Positions 38,901 through 53,035 of a stretch of 64,000 nucleotides of DNA are shown piece by piece (within the stretch, counting starts at the first letter, position 1; each line of letters opens with the position of its first letter). Both the position numbers and the translations under genes were made by a program. The notes under the pieces were generated by a model. It did not search any database. It was not told the origin of the DNA and worked only from the letters and a program-made list of their open reading frames with translations. The DNA lies in contig VZSF01002926.1 of assembly GCA_013398295.1 (NCBI GenBank), forward strand, positions 1 through 64,000, in the 5' to 3' direction. The DNA is from Chionis minor. Lineage: Eukaryota > Chordata > Aves > Charadriiformes > Chionididae.

Positions 38901-40027
38901 GGCACTGACTCAGGCATTTCCTTTTGAGATAGATGTTCCCAATGAACCCCATTAGCTCCCCAAAGCTGCACAGTAACAGCTGGAAATCAGTGTAGGCAAC
39001 ACTCAAAGAAAAATGGGCTCGAACAGGAGCATCTATTCCCTTCTGAATTGGACTGCCTCATACTAATTGAGAACAACTTCACTGGGCTGACAGAGCCTGT
39101 AGTTCCAACATGATAAAAATGATGTTTACAGTCCCCAGGGGTACTGAATAGAAGTCTGCCTTCATGCATAGGAAACGTATTAGCAATTGCATCAGTTGTG
39201 AAAAACAGCTGCCTGACCGCCCCCCGCACAGACCAAACATACTGGACAGGGGCTGTTGGTTCGGAAAGCATAAGGACAGTCACACAGTCAAAGAGAAAAT
39301 ACGCACAAATGACCAGCACTGGACTGAGCAGCTTACCGAGAGAGCAATGCTATGGTAACAGAAATAAGATTTAACTGAAAGCCAGCTAAGAAAGAACTAG
39401 GGCAATAACCTCTGTTTTTCAACAGCACGCATTCCTACAGTAATTGAAATATACACAAAGCAAACACCCTTAAGATATAATACGCCTCAGTAATTTATTT
39501 CCAAATCAGGGCCAGGACAGTTGTTAATATTTGTTTCACTTCTGCTGCAAAGAACACATGCCTCAAAGAAGGAAAGCCTGGTAAGTAAAGGAAGATAGAA
39601 TTGATATAAACCAATTGTAAATCACATGTTTCTTTCTGATCTGCTCTTTCAAATGAACTATCAAACAGGAAATACATTTTCCCAACCTTTCCTTTCCTAG
39701 GCGAACTACATCTTTTTCCTTAGACAGACAACATCTCCCCGTCGCTGTTGTAGTTCATTACCAAGGTAGTAACAACAGCCAGCTATTCAGCCATTTACAT
39801 AGGGAACATGAATCAGCCTGGTAAGCACAATGAACCTCAGCCATCAATTCAGCACAGAAACAGAGCTTGCAGATGAATAATTTACTGCTGTCATCCCAAC
39901 AATTATAAAAAGGAAATGGTCTATTTATTTATAAAGCAATATTACTGATAAATGTCCAGTTTAACCCTGGGATTATATTTGCTAACTTTCCCCCCCCCTC
40001 AAAGTATTATTCCAGTGTAAAGCTACT

Positions 40028-40042
40028 TTTTTTTTTTTTTTC
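40028..40042. repeat. Poly-T homopolymer
   Basis: About 15 consecutive T in intron sequence, preceded at about 39990 by a C9 run. Similar runs lie at about 41391-41407 and 44105-44124. Confidence 0.7.
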
Positions 40043-40920
40043 CTTTACAATATTAGTATTTACCATCTAATAGCTAAGTGGAGTAACAGAGACTATTTAC
40101 TTAACTTCTTTGGTACTTATTTCTGATAAACTTGTAATAACATCAACATACAACTGAAAAAATAAACTTTCTAGTAAACCAAATGCCCAATATGAAGAAG
40201 TTCCTATCTGATACTTTCATTTTGGCCACTTAACTATGATTCCAAGTGAAGGCTTTTGCAGTCAATTTATTTACAGACCCAATGTCTGCATTGCTCCACA
40301 CAGCCTCATAGAGAGATATCCAAGATACTGAAGTATTGCTGTTTAACTGTCTTTGCAATACAAACTACTCATCTGAATAAATTCACTTAGCTGAGTACCG
40401 ATGCTATAGCAGCAGCTATACTGCATCCAGTTCCCAAGGAGCTAGAGATGACTGTATCATGCAGAGGAAGTTCCTGCTGTGACTTTACACTGTCAGCTCA
40501 TTTCAGCAAAGGAATATTTTTCTTTGATTTTGGTAAAATTCCAAGTTCTCATTCCCATCATCAGTGATGCCCCCAAAGTTTTGAAGCAAAGGGAAATGAA
40601 TGAAAAATTAAAACCATATTATTTTTAAATAGAACATGGGTTTCCCTCGGCATACATTAGAAACAAATCTGACTGTTACTGAAACACTCCATTCTATCCA
40701 AAAACACTTCTCCGTTTAACTGCATCAGAGGCAAGATTTACAGATACTAAAAATAATTCACTGCCCTAACATCTTTTATGCTTACATGATTTATAGAGTC
40801 AAAGAAATATTTGCTAAGAATGATCTAAATTATTTCATTTATTTTATATTGTAATTATTAAAAGTAGAGAAAACTAACTTTCATTTAATACGCTTGACTG
40901 GGTCCTACGAGTTCTATTTG

Positions 40921-40960
40921 CCAGACTATTCTTTCTCCTGCCAGACTACTCTTTCTCCTG
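40921..40960. repeat. 20-bp tandem duplication
   Basis: Two adjacent 20-bp units, 'ccagactattctttctcctg' and 'ccagactactctttctcctg', differ at one base; probably a replication-slippage event. Confidence 0.9.
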
Positions 40961-43900
40961 CTGCTACTGATTTTTCTCAAAACTAACTTTTTCATAATAA
41001 AGTCTATGGATGACCTTAAAATTAAATTAGTACATTTATTAAAAAAATTTAATTTCTATGCTGAAAACAGTTCCCATTGACAGCAAAAGCTGCCACTCTC
41101 CGGTGCCAAAAACCAGTTTTAACTAACTGGGGAGACAAAAGAAATCAATGAGATAAAGTCATTTTGCACAACTTAGGGGAATTCTTAAAGCTTTGAGGTT
41201 TTTTCATGGAAAGACAGAACTTAACTGTCTGAAGTATGTATTCTTCTCTAGTTCTATTGGACCTAGAAAGTGAGAGAAGAGAAGCTGTCTGGAAGCCATT
41301 AGTATACAGAGTGAGTGGAAAATAGCTAAGCCTTCCAGGTCTCTAGAATGGAGTTGAGTGAAATGTTTACGTAAATATTTTCTAACAACTTTTTTTTTTT
41401 TTTTTTTAAAAAGGGTGGGGGGGGTCTGAAAACTCAGCAGCATTTTATGTGTCAGTTTTAATTCTGAATATTTTTTCACTAGAATTTTTTTCCCTTTTTT
41501 TTAAGTCATATTTAAAATCAACACCTTGTGTTTTCATAATATTGGGCTTTGTAACAAGAGCTGCAGTAGATCTTAAATACTTCTACCCAGTTGAAGCTTA
41601 CAAGAGCAGACAACAATTCATTCAGTCATAATCAGAAAATTAAATAAACTGGTTTCTCAGGAGAGTAATAAAATAAAAATTTTAGCCACTAGAATTGTTC
41701 ACTATTGCCAAAAGAAAAAATCATATTCCTGTATTCATTGTACATCAGACCTAGAGGAGATCCCAGCTTCATCAGGGAGATATAAAACCCAAACGGCTCC
41801 AGAGAGCTCAGTTACAAAATTAATGAAGTCGTCCCCAAAGTACATAAACTCTTAACTAGTAAAACACAATTTTCTTGAAAGTAGACAGGAGTAATGAATC
41901 AGAAACACTTAAATGCTCCAACAATTAATGCTTATGTCAAATCACTTGCCATTAAACAAAGTCTAACGAAAAATTAAATAGAGAATCCTGTTAAGGACAT
42001 TTATAAACATCCACTCTTCTACCCACCAGAAGCATGTGGGACTTCCCTTGGAAAGATGAAGAGGCCAAATTGCATATTCCTGCACTTCTACTTCAAATAA
42101 ATACCTTCTATACCTATGGTGACCAGGAAGTTTCTTCCCATCCTTTCTGAACAAGAGAAAGCAGCAGAGGTAAAACATTAACCAGAAATGGTTTTGGTGA
42201 ACCTCCTCACTATGTTCCCCAGAACAAGCATGTACTATAGGGTGCTATAAAGTAAGATGACCAGCATAACTTTCCACAGCTTGCTGGTACAGGACAGCAG
42301 ATGTGCTTTTCACTAGATTCCTGATGCGCCCTATCACTCTCCAGTCTTTTTTGTTTACATTTGACTCCAGTCCCCTGCAAAGCCAAATTTGGCCTAGTTA
42401 TCATCTTATTCAGTATTCAAACACTGCCTGCTAAGTAACAAAGCACCAGATTCTACCCTACTTCAGAAGTGTTTACCCAAGACAGCCATCTGACATTTCC
42501 TTGATAGTTAATGGGCAGAAACAGGCATTTTTAGAGGGACTGTCCATACAACCTATTTTAGATGTTCTTATCCATCCAGGTCATATTACATCCCACCAGT
42601 CGGAATAATACTGTCCTATGGATTCAGCATCTACAAAAACAGAAGGGATTTTAAAAGTTTTCACCTACTAACTTAATTCATCATCTATACATGTGTGTTT
42701 ACAACTCAGGTGTGACAGAGCTGAAGTCCAGAGGGACAGCTCTCAGCACAGCCACGTGCTCTGCTTAGCGCAACTCTCCATGTGCTGATAGCTTCCCTAA
42801 TGTCTGACTCTACCTGCACTGAGGTTATGCTTTAAGCACAGCATTTTGCCCTTGGTCCTCCCTGTTTGCTGGCTCTCCACGTCCCCTCCACTTGTCCACT
42901 CAGCAGGTGGTGACCCACTGAGCTCTGCTGTCTCTGGTGCTGTGTCCTGCTGACAACCCTCCAGGACGGCAACTCCAATTTTCATTGGGATCACCAATTT
43001 GAAAATATTCCAATTCCTGCATGATCAATTCACATATTATCTAGAGAATCTGGCAGCTTGGACTGCAAAGCAGAACTAATATGAAGTAAAAACAAAGGCC
43101 AAAAGTGAGAGCTAGGCTTAAGGCTGCAAGATGGGATGAGATACTGGAAAAGAATGGAATTTAAGTGAAGGAGTGAAATTTAAAAGGATGGAAAAGGAAG
43201 AGAAGCTGCTGTTGCAGTAGCCAATGGAGACACCAGCAGCAGTATCACAAGACTCCAGTGCTCATTTTATTGCATGTGGAATGACCGTGGGCTCCAGCTG
43301 GTGGCAAAGGCCACCATGTTCACAAGACATGGTACTAAGAACGTACATGTATACAGGCCAGTGGTGTAGCAGAAAACCACTAAAGTGAAACACACCATTA
43401 CTTGATTTTTATTTTTTTTTAATTCTCCACTTACACAGTGATCAAAACATTTTACTTTAATTAAAAACAAGCACATATCCCACGTCTCATTTATCTCAAA
43501 CGGTGCCGTACCATGTGCTCTGCGATGGGCGCTCACATTCCAGCCTTATCACCCGGGCACTGGAGCATCCTGTGCTCAACACTCTTATCTCTCTCACTCC
43601 CTTCTTGACAGGGCTGAGCAACTTGCACCATTCTTCCGCCCTTGTTTGCGCACTGAAGTTTATATCAACAATTCATTTACTGATCATTATATGATTGAAA
43701 AATTATCTTATTTGCAAAAATGAACACAGCTTTTGATATATGTGGTATCGTCACTCACATTTGCATCTTTTCTTCTAAAGCTTTAAAGCAGCTTACCTAC
43801 AGTTCCTGAAAAAAATTTAGAACAAGGAATTTCTGCTTAATTTTACACAGTAAAACTATGTTCTTTCAAGTCAAATTCAACTATTTTTAACTCACAAGAG

Positions 43901-46739
43901 ATTGAAAATTATTATAGTAAGTATAGATATATTTTTATATAAATGTTTAAATTGTAAATAAAACTGAACTGTAAGTTTATATAAATACAAAATATTTACA
44001 TTTTGGTCATTGATATCAAATTAGAATTTTTAATTTGGGTTTATGATTTGATTATTTAGTGCCAAAGGACCAGAAGAGTCAGTAGGCAACAGCTTTTTGG
44101 TTTTTTCTTTTTTTTTTTTTTTTAATTTGTTTTAATTAAAAAGCTGTTTTGCTTATGTATTTTGCCCTTCAAAATTTAGTCTAGTAAGCTACTGGAAAAA
44201 ATAAACTGTGCTCCGGGCAGATTCTAAGATTAAATTTTTTGCAAAAAGTGTTTCCACTAAATATCTTCAACGCTCTAACACTGACACTTGGTGCAATGAA
44301 AGCATTTAGTATTTTCTTCTGCTGACTTTGTTTTGGGCAAGGTTAAACATTATACTAATCCTGCTCTTTTTCCTTTCTCTTTCTTTCCTGACCCTTTCAC
44401 TTGAAAGCCCATCAACATAATCTCCTGCAAGCATAGCACTACCTGACAAACTATCACCCCAAATAGACCTCAATCCATCCTGCGAGGCAGCAGTTACAAG
44501 AAATCATTGAACTCTGAATGGTCCCTGCACCATCTGAGAATAAATCAGGGGGACAATATATTTCTTGGATCTAAAACAGCCCCATCAATAAGTAACCTAA
44601 GCATCAGGAAAATGACCAACTAAAATGCTGACGAACACTCATGGCCTTTTATTGGGGTCAAGGGATAGGACTGCCCAGGAACCCTCCTGCCTTTCTTCTT
44701 CTTCCAAATACTCTGAAAGGCCCAATACCATGCAATTTCCAATGCATGTGTCGTTTTGGCCTTGCACCACCAGGAAAGCCAGGGCCGGTTTCTCCTTTCT
44801 CTTCTCACAGCCACAACCAGCCTATGACGAGTGCTCTGCAGCACCGGCAGACAGCTCAGACTACAGATGGTCAGATATTACCAAGAACTGAAAAAGAAAG
44901 CCAGGGAGAGAGGCAGAGAGAAAGACCCCGAAAGCTTCAAAGTGCAAAAAGTGTCTCTGGCTGGGGCAGAGCAATCCCTTCTGCAGCTACGCAGACTCCA
45001 GAAGGCAGCGTACTACTTTTTGTTGGGGAACATGGGGGATGAGAGAGATTTTGTTTATTCGGTTTTCAATTTCTCCACTGAAGCTAAAGCTCTCTTTTTG
45101 CTGTTTCATTTGCTTAAAGCTTCTGTTTTGTAGGACTTCCAATTAAGAGAATGTGACACTCTTCACCGGGCTTGGATTTCTCCTCTTAGGCAGCTTCGCT
45201 GGTCTTTTAGTTAAGGCCACTTCCAGAACAAATGCTGACTGAAAATAGAATTAATAATGGATTTAAAGGGTACTACTCAGTTGCAAATGCACACAACAGG
45301 GACAGCACTTTTATACAAAGCAAAGATGCACATCTGGGTAGACTTTCTTTGTTACACTCCGAAAATAGCTAAAAAGGTAAAGAAATCCATCCATTCTCAA
45401 CTGTTAACATAGAAATTTTTAACAATTTAAAATACTTTAGCAGATACAAGTAACTGCTAAACAAAATGCATACTTATAAAGGCTCTTCAAAAGCAGACTT
45501 ACATCACAGTCAATCGCACGGGACAAGTCCATAGGTAAATCAATATTTTCCTTTTTTTTCAGTAGAGATCTAAAGAGTGCATGCATTCTATGAAAAAAAT
45601 AACTATAGCAAATAAATGTAATAGTGGTCATAGAAATTCTGTTCTCTAATCCTACACTCCCATCACAATAGAAATATGCAGAAAGTTTCATGCATGCCAG
45701 GAAAAAAATATTCAACTATGGAACAAACTAAGTATGAATTTGAGGCACTTTCCAGAGGCATGTTAGAGTAGGATTTTATCTCACAATCTCTTGGTAATCT
45801 CAAATATACATTAAAACTTTCAGTTTGCTTTCTCCTTTGAAAGGGAATCATGGATATCTGCACATGAACAAAACACTGCAAGGAATGATCACTCTCAAGA
45901 ATCCCTTGAACTAGAAAAACTGACAGGTTGAGCTTGTAGCATCAGCAAGAAAAAAAACCTAAAGACTAAAGAGTAAAAGTGGCTCATCCTTGTGGAATAA
46001 AATTTCATAAAAGGATAAGAAACAAATTCAAAATATTTTCAAAGAACCAATACAATTAGGAGAAATATAGTCATTTATCATATTCTTTCAACATGTTAAT
46101 GTAAGGCCATGAGAATAACGACAAGAAAAAATGAAGAGAAAAATTAACCTTGCCTCTAGAAATTCTCAGTCCAGAACCTCTGAAGTTTGTTAAGAAATTG
46201 CCACAGATGAACATAAAAATTGGTTTCATTATAACAAGATGGATGACTAGCTTCGTTCCTTGGTAAGAAACAGGTCAGTACTTCTGAAAAGATATGAGCT
46301 TAAAACGGGGAACTAAATGGAAGCCATTAATTGCCACAATGTGAAATGCCAAATGGGTTAATCCAATGCTTTGATGTACGAAGAATTCATTGTTATAATC
46401 TCACATTGGAAAGAAAATGTTGAGCTTTTACTTTGGATGAAAGGATATTAACAAAACTACTCATATGCCACTTTCAAATTATTAAATATGCCAGCCACTA
46501 CAATTTGCTGGGGAAAAAAGGAGATAATTTATCCCTACTGTTACACAAATGGAAGTCTAGGGCAAAGACTAAGAACTTCCTGGAGGAAGACAGTGGCAGC
46601 ACCAAGAAAAAAGAACAAGTTGTCCCAGTTCAGTGCATTGACTAAAAACGTATTCCTGAAAATTCCTTTTTCACATCCTAGGGTGAATAAGTAACAGCAT
46701 GCTCCTTAGCTCTCCTTCCTTTTAACGCTGACATTACCA

Positions 46740-46795
46740 ATACTCCACACTGGATCAGGCCAGTTATCCATCGAGTCAAGTTTCCTCCTGCTGAT
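46740..46795 (+). repeat. Possible ancient amniote interspersed-repeat fragment
   Basis: 'cacactggatcaggccagtt' followed by 'atccatcgagtcaag' resembles a widespread reptile/bird repeat containing 'ctggatcagaccaatggtcc'. It is short and diverged; the family assignment is from memory only. Confidence 0.35.
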
Positions 46796-47794
46796 CACAT
46801 TAAGTACAAAGTGTTTCAGGAAAACACGGCAGTGTCAGCAATAGGAAGCGAGACTACATGGACCCATTTTGATCAAACGTGGCAGTCTCCGAAAGACGCA
46901 GCTCTGAAGCCCAGAAAGGAAAGAAAGAGTGATGTGATCTCATTTTCTGGCTTTGACAGACTTCCTCGGTACAACTATTTTGCTAAATAGGAGAGGGCAA
47001 GGGAACAAACTCCATCCTGGCACCTCGATACCCCATGCTGCTGAGCTAGTTCCCCAGCTCTGCTGTACTGCCATCCCCAAGGCAAGACCAAGCACAGCTC
47101 AGTGTCTACTCCAGTTGAGGGAGCACTCCAGAAAGGCAGCATGGACGTTCCTACACCAGTTTTGCTCCCTTTGACCTGAACAGCCGTCCCACAAAACCAA
47201 GAGGGCACTGACCCTGTAAACTCCCCACATGCCATCAGGTTTCACAGACACTTGGTTTCATGCTTCAGAAGTGTCACTCTGATGGGCTGGTATGCAGCCC
47301 TCACACTACCTCAAACACTATTAACTAGGAAAAAAAATACATATTCATTATAAGGGGAGCAGCTATATACAGCGTGGACATAAGCCAGTACACACTACTT
47401 ATCTTTGGGATCGGGAATTTCCTTCTGTCCCTCTTGTACTTAATAGTACACCTACGTCCTCAGCATCTGATTTGCAGTCCCTGGATGCCTCTTTTCCTGT
47501 GACAACTGTTCTGTTCTTGTTCTTCATCTTAAATTCTCTACAACTGAATGTATTTTTCCTTCATGTGGGTTTAAACGTCGTGCAGTAATGCAACAAAAAC
47601 ATAACTAACAAGAATCACAGCATCCAATTTCCTGCAAGAGTTGCACATTAAAAAAATCTAGTTCCAAAAGTAAACAGCAGAAAGAACATGATTCAACAGA
47701 ATCACACAATAAACTTGACAAGACATGAAAAGGAACATACATGTTAGTGTTGCCCAAGCTCAGTGAATGTTCCCCATTCTTTCTCCACCCAGGG

Positions 47795-47820
47795 AAAAAA
47801 AAAAAAAGGCTTTTTTTTTT
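47795..47820. repeat. A13-ggc-T10 simple inverted repeat
   Basis: Thirteen A, then ggc, then ten T, which could fold as an A/T stem. It is probably low-complexity slippage. Confidence 0.75.
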
Positions 47821-49674
47821 AAAGACTGGAACATAAGAGATTTAATTGAATATTTTCTTTAAAATCACAGAAATTCTGATAACATCTTAATTTTTAATGT
47901 AGTGTTTTTATTAATTGTTCCTCTAAAAAGTTATAGACGTTTCAATATTAGTGTTGATGCAGTTAAGAATTCCACAACTCAAATTATAAATAACAGCTAT
48001 GAATTCTGTGGCTGTCTTTTGTCCCTATTCTATTACTGCTGGTCATACAAGTAAAAGTGGTCTGAATCACTTTTGATTTTATTGATCCTAAGATTTTCTA
48101 TTAAGAATGTCCTACTTTCTGTACATCGATTGGATGTCAGAAGAAAGTCTATAAAAATAGTTTTGCTCAATAAGTACTCTATTTAATAATCATGACCACT
48201 CTGCCCTCATCCTACCACAAAAATTACCTATATTTTACATAAACGTATTATCCCTTCACTTTTTACAGTTAAACATTACGTGCATCTGAAATAGACAAGT
48301 GCAAGAGAAAACGTACAATTTTTTTTTCCCTCATCAACATATGCTAGAAAAACGGATCTTATTACATTCATATATTTTGCATCCTACTTCTGAGCCTTGG
48401 CACCAGGAGAGGTGATTTTTCTCCTGTGACTGTGTATTTTATAGACTTCATAACTTTTTGGCCAGCAGGAACAGTTTGTGCTGCTTGCTTCTGAGTCTCT
48501 GCAGACAGTATTGTGCTCCCTTAAATGTAATCCTGTTCTGGTTTTCCCCTACCAAATTACACCAAGTTTTCAAATCACTACGGATATTAACAACAGGTCA
48601 AGTACTAATGCAAAAAAAAAAAAAAAAGCTAGCACTTTTACTTTTGTATCATCAAATCAACAGTGAAAAGCTGAAAAGTTAGATAGGTGGACATTTTCTG
48701 TAGATGTTCGTGTGCAAGAGCCTGTCTAAAGCTTCCTCTGGATGTTGGGCAAGATTTCATCATTGCTTTGCAATGTTATCCTTCCATCTTCATCTTTGCA
48801 GATTTTTTTGCAGAGAAGTGAAGAAATAGTAAAAAAAGAATGGTCTGAGGCAGTTGTTTTTCTGAAACACTGAAACCTGTAATTGTGCTCTTAGATACAA
48901 ACGCCGATACACATAATAGCATAGGTTCAGAAAAAAGGAGGAGAATGTACTGCTTTTATCTACACAGTTTAACCTACTGATTTTCAAGGCGTAACCTGGC
49001 ACAAAAATAAAATAGAGGGAAGAACAGTCAATATCAAAAGAAAAAAACTAGTTATTTTTATAAACAAATAAAACAAAAAAAATACTATTATCCCAAGCCC
49101 TTTATACAAGTAACATTTGTTACTCTGACCAGTACATTATCATTGGAAGTCAGTTTAAAATTCTGTGTAATTATACAGGACAATGATATTAGATTTAAAA
49201 AAAAAAAAAAAACCTTTAAAAAAATGTAGGATATGCAGCCAGTGCTGGGAATCATATTTAAGACTTAAGTCTTAACAACTTAAAGCTAAAGCAAACCATT
49301 CTTTTCTATTTCAAAAAGTAGTCCGTAATCACATCTTGTATCTCAGCAGAAGGTTTGTATTTCCACCTGTGAAATCAAAGAATTTCAGGATCCTAGAAAT
49401 GTGTCAGTAGCACGAAAATAAGTCAATGTATTCCACAGACAAACTCCCTCTCTGCCTCCCAATCTGTTTATCAACTACTATAGTACTACACACTATTTAG
49501 TGTTTTTGCTTCATGTTCTAGTGTCTCCTGACCACAGGGTTACAACTTGTTTATCTCCACATGCTGGTCCAGCCTCTGTGACAGTGAGGAGTCGCAGACA
49601 GGAAAGGAGAGGAAGCACTACTGTCACATCCTGAATCTTACAGCTTGTCTAGTAACTGCAGGAAGAAGGGGGGG

Positions 49675-49704
49675 AAAAAAAAAAAAGGCAAAAAAAAAAA
49701 AAAA
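49675..49704. repeat. Interrupted poly-A tract
   Basis: Two A runs separated by 'ggc' ('gggggaaaaaaaaaaaaggc' then a second run of about 15 A). Other A runs lie near 48611 and 49198. No retroposon body is recognised upstream. Confidence 0.65.
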
Positions 49705-50731
49705 GCAGCATAGATATATGGTAGTACAGTAACAGGAGCCAGTCCAGTGCAGACAGGATGTAGACAGAATCCCTCACATACTCAAGATAACAATCAGAAG
49801 AGGTGACAACCATTTTCCCAGAAGACTGAAATCCATTCTGCCTCCTGCACTCCTCATGAGCTTTGTATTTTTTCACATCATGAGGAATTTTTATGCCTTT
49901 GACTCATGCAGATAAAACAAGTCATTTAAATAGTCTTCAAAGGGAAAGAAGGAACAAACTACAAGTTGGAAAAAATCACATTTAGTAGGTAAGCATGGTC
50001 TACAAAATGCTACTCTGCAGGGGCTCACAAGGGAGCAAGGGAGAACTTCCTGCAGGCAGTCTGCATTTATTTTAACGCACAAACCCAGTCAGCTACTCCA
50101 GGACTTCTCACTCACAAGTAATAGCAAGAAGATAACTGAGAAGCCTGCACTCTTTTCCTTCTGTCACCCCTCTCTTCATACACATATGGTGGATTGAGTT
50201 GAGATCCTTGGACAACTGGAGAGAGGAGCAGATAAATAATCAGCTCCTGATGACTATCTGGAAAAGTCCCATCTTTAAATTCTGTTCCAGGGTCCTCTGG
50301 CACAACTTACAAAATCACCCATAAAGCTATAATCAGGCCTCTCTGCTCGCTCTCCCATATTTCTTCCTCCTTTCCTCAGCTGAATGAGGATATTTTTATC
50401 TTTGCTTCTAGCTCCAAGGACTGTTTTCTCCATGACTTCTGCAATGAGCTCACTCAGGGTACCCCAGGAAATAAATTGTCTGCTTTAGTAATCCATCCAG
50501 CATTTTGTTCCCCTGTAGCATTCACTGTGTCAGTTCATTCCGAAGACTTGATGAAAGCAGAGCATATAAACTGAAAAAGCTTTTTAACAAATCAAGAAAA
50601 ACAGCTAATAAAAAGGATCTGCCTGGAAGTTTGCTAACACATACTCTTGGAATAGAGAAGAAAAGAGAAGTTGGCAAGAAAGAAGAAGAAAAAAATGGTC
50701 AAGAGGAACCTGAGGAAGGACAGAACAGAGA

Positions 50732-51000
50732 GGAATCACAGAATCTGAGAAAAGATGAAGTTGGAGGGGAGCTCTGGAGATCATCTAGTGCATCACTGTA
50801 CTTGAAGCACAGTCAACTACAGTAGATTGCTCAGGACTGTGCCCAGTCCTCTTCTGAAAATCTCCAAAGATGGACACTCCGCAACCTCTCTGGGCAACCT
50901 CTGCCAGTGTTCAGTCACCCTCACATTGGAAATGTTTTTCCCTATACATAAATAGAATTTTCCGTATTTCATTTTACACTCATCATCTCTTGTGCTTTCA
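50732..51000 (-). mobile_element. CR1 LINE 3' fragment (antisense), diverged
   Basis: It begins 'gaatcacagaatctgagaaa', continues 'gctctggagatcatctagtg', and later shows 'tctccaaagatggacactcc' and 'caacctctctgggcaacctc', then 'gttcagtcaccctcac', all standard CR1 3' landmarks in reverse. Weaker similarity may extend to about 51065. It is clearly older than the fragment at 23771. Confidence 0.88.
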
Positions 51001-52330
51001 GAGGCAACCGTTAGGAAGAGCCTATCTCTTCTTCAACCTGAACAGCGAAGAGTATGGCCATTTTAGAGGCAAACATCTGACCATAAGGATTTTTTATTCC
51101 CTTTTCTCAGGTTCATTCTCTTCCAAATGCTCTATATTACCATGATTATCTTGGTGAGAGATGGCAGATAAAGATACAAATACAAGCAATTCCTGAGAAA
51201 GTAAGGACTCTTAAAATATTAGACTATTAGGATAACAGTCTGATTTAGTTCAGTATGTCTCCTAAGGAAAGATGGTACTTCTTGAAACTCAACATTTTAT
51301 GAACTCTATTTAACAAGAAAAAGTGCAAGCACGTTTCTTCCTACAAAAAAACACCCCATACACTCTCCGTATTCAAGCTGCTGTAAGGGAAGTACAAGTA
51401 TTTTCTCCCATATGAAAAGGAGCACTGGGAGTTTCCAAGGACACCAGCCTCAGGCTCTGTCACCAGAGATTAGGACAAGAAGGCAGTAGGACAATACCCG
51501 TAATTTTGTATCAAGTTCCCCAAGACTTACGGGAAAGCAGATTTCCTCAGAAAGTGTTTGAGTATGAGAACCCGTCTTAAACATCAGTCTTCCCTTTGAT
51601 CTGACACTTCGATATCCTTCCTGCCAAGAACTGCTGCAGAACACCTCTGTTTCTTTCTGCAAGTTCGACTGGAGTTGCTGCTTTTGATCTCCACAGCACT
51701 GCCACAGACAAGAACTAAAGCCCAGGGAGCAATTTACACTGTTCTAAAGTTAGAGAGATCAGTAGCTAAGGTACATGAAGGAAATTCCCAAGTAAACATA
51801 GCTGAGCTGAGCATATCACTAACTTCTGTAGCTGAGTTCATCTAGGAGAGGCAAGTGCGTGTGGGAGTACCCAGTGTATGCTATGGAGTAAGAGAATGCA
51901 CTAATCCCCAAAAAAGTGGAGAGGGACTTTCACCAAAGCAGCATACAGAAAAATCTTATTTGAGACACTGGATCCCTGCCTATACTCTTTATTTAGAGGA
52001 TTTAAGACCTTAAAACTTGTTTTTCTTCAATCAGGAGGTACACTAAACTGGGGAGTTCTCCAGAATGGGAAATCAAACTTACAGCCTCTCCTAAAATGCA
52101 TTTGTGTCTCCTTCAAACTACAGAGTTGAATGAAAGCCCATGGAAGCAAAAGGCTACAGGAGGGAAAAGCTCTGAAATTATACTGTACAGAAGGAGAACG
52201 TTCTCTGGAAAGCTTTTAAATGTTGCCCTTTAACTCCTTAACAACATAATTTTTCAAGTGTTCTAAAGAGCAATCCATTTTCTATTGACTCCTCCAAAAA
52301 ACAGTATTTTGGTTTTGTTTGTTTTGCTCT

Positions 52331-52353
52331 TGTCATGTTATGTCAACATGACA
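52331..52353. repeat. Perfect 9-bp inverted repeat
   Basis: TGTCATGTT and AACATGACA are separated by 5 bases (atgtc). About 25-60 bp further lie two TGACCT half-sites ('ctgaccttaatgg', 'atgacctcac'), a layout seen in nuclear-receptor binding regions; that function is inference. Confidence 0.75.
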
Positions 52354-52964
52354 GCCTGGCACCTGATGCTGACCTTAATGGAGTCTCCATAAATGACCTC
52401 ACACTTCAACTTAAAAAGCTGTCAATTGCTGCTTAAATGAAAATCAAAACAACAAATTTACAAAAACATGTGTCTTTTACCTTATACAATATGTAATGGT
52501 GTTCCCTTTACCAATTCCTCCTGCTTTGCTCAGTAAGATAAACAATAGTTCTAAAGCTACAGATTTTGAAAAGCCACTTGGAGTCCTGCAGTTAAACACA
52601 GGGCTGTGCCTCTTCAGAACTAAAAGCATTAAAGATGTTTACTTAGAAACTAGAAAGCAGCTATTACTGTAGAAAAGCATTTCTCCTTACTCAGAAGTTA
52701 ACACAATTTTTTACATTACCTCACTCCGCATTTCTTCCAAATTGTCACTGCATTGGCAGGAGTCTCAAGCAGCTCTGATGAATACTGGAAGGTAGTAATA
52801 ATGTGATTCTATCCAGCCCAGTTCAATTTCATGTGAAAGGCTTTTCTTGAACCACGTACACACTTTTTTCTACTACACAGCACTGAAATAGTATGAGACC
52901 TAAATGATGGCAAATTGTATATCATGCATTTGTTTCAGCTAAGAGTCTTGCAACTTTCTCTGAA

Positions 52965-53035
52965 AAGACAGGATGATGGACCAGACCGCCAATGGGGTTG
53001 GATTCAGGGTGGCAAATTCTCTGTCCTTATGCTCT
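52965..53035 (-). repeat. Possible ancient amniote interspersed-repeat fragment
   Basis: 'gatggaccagaccgccaatg' and 'ggttggattcagggtggcaa', ending '...ctgtccttatg', resemble the 3' part of an old amniote repeat ('gatggaccattggtctgatc...'). It is diverged and short, and was recognised from memory only. Confidence 0.35.

Noticed and set aside
44641..45133. Overlapping ORFs of 88-133 codons, one with a charged helix-like segment
   Set aside because: Three overlapping frames are open at once, which points to a lack of stops by composition; no family recognised.
47780..49705. A-runs as tails of processed pseudogenes or SINEs
   Set aside because: No gene-like or SINE-like body and no target-site duplication was visible beside them.
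50505..50825. 106-codon ORF with Lys/Glu-rich segment
   Set aside because: Its 3' part runs into an antisense CR1 and its charged part comes from a purine-rich tract; not a gene.
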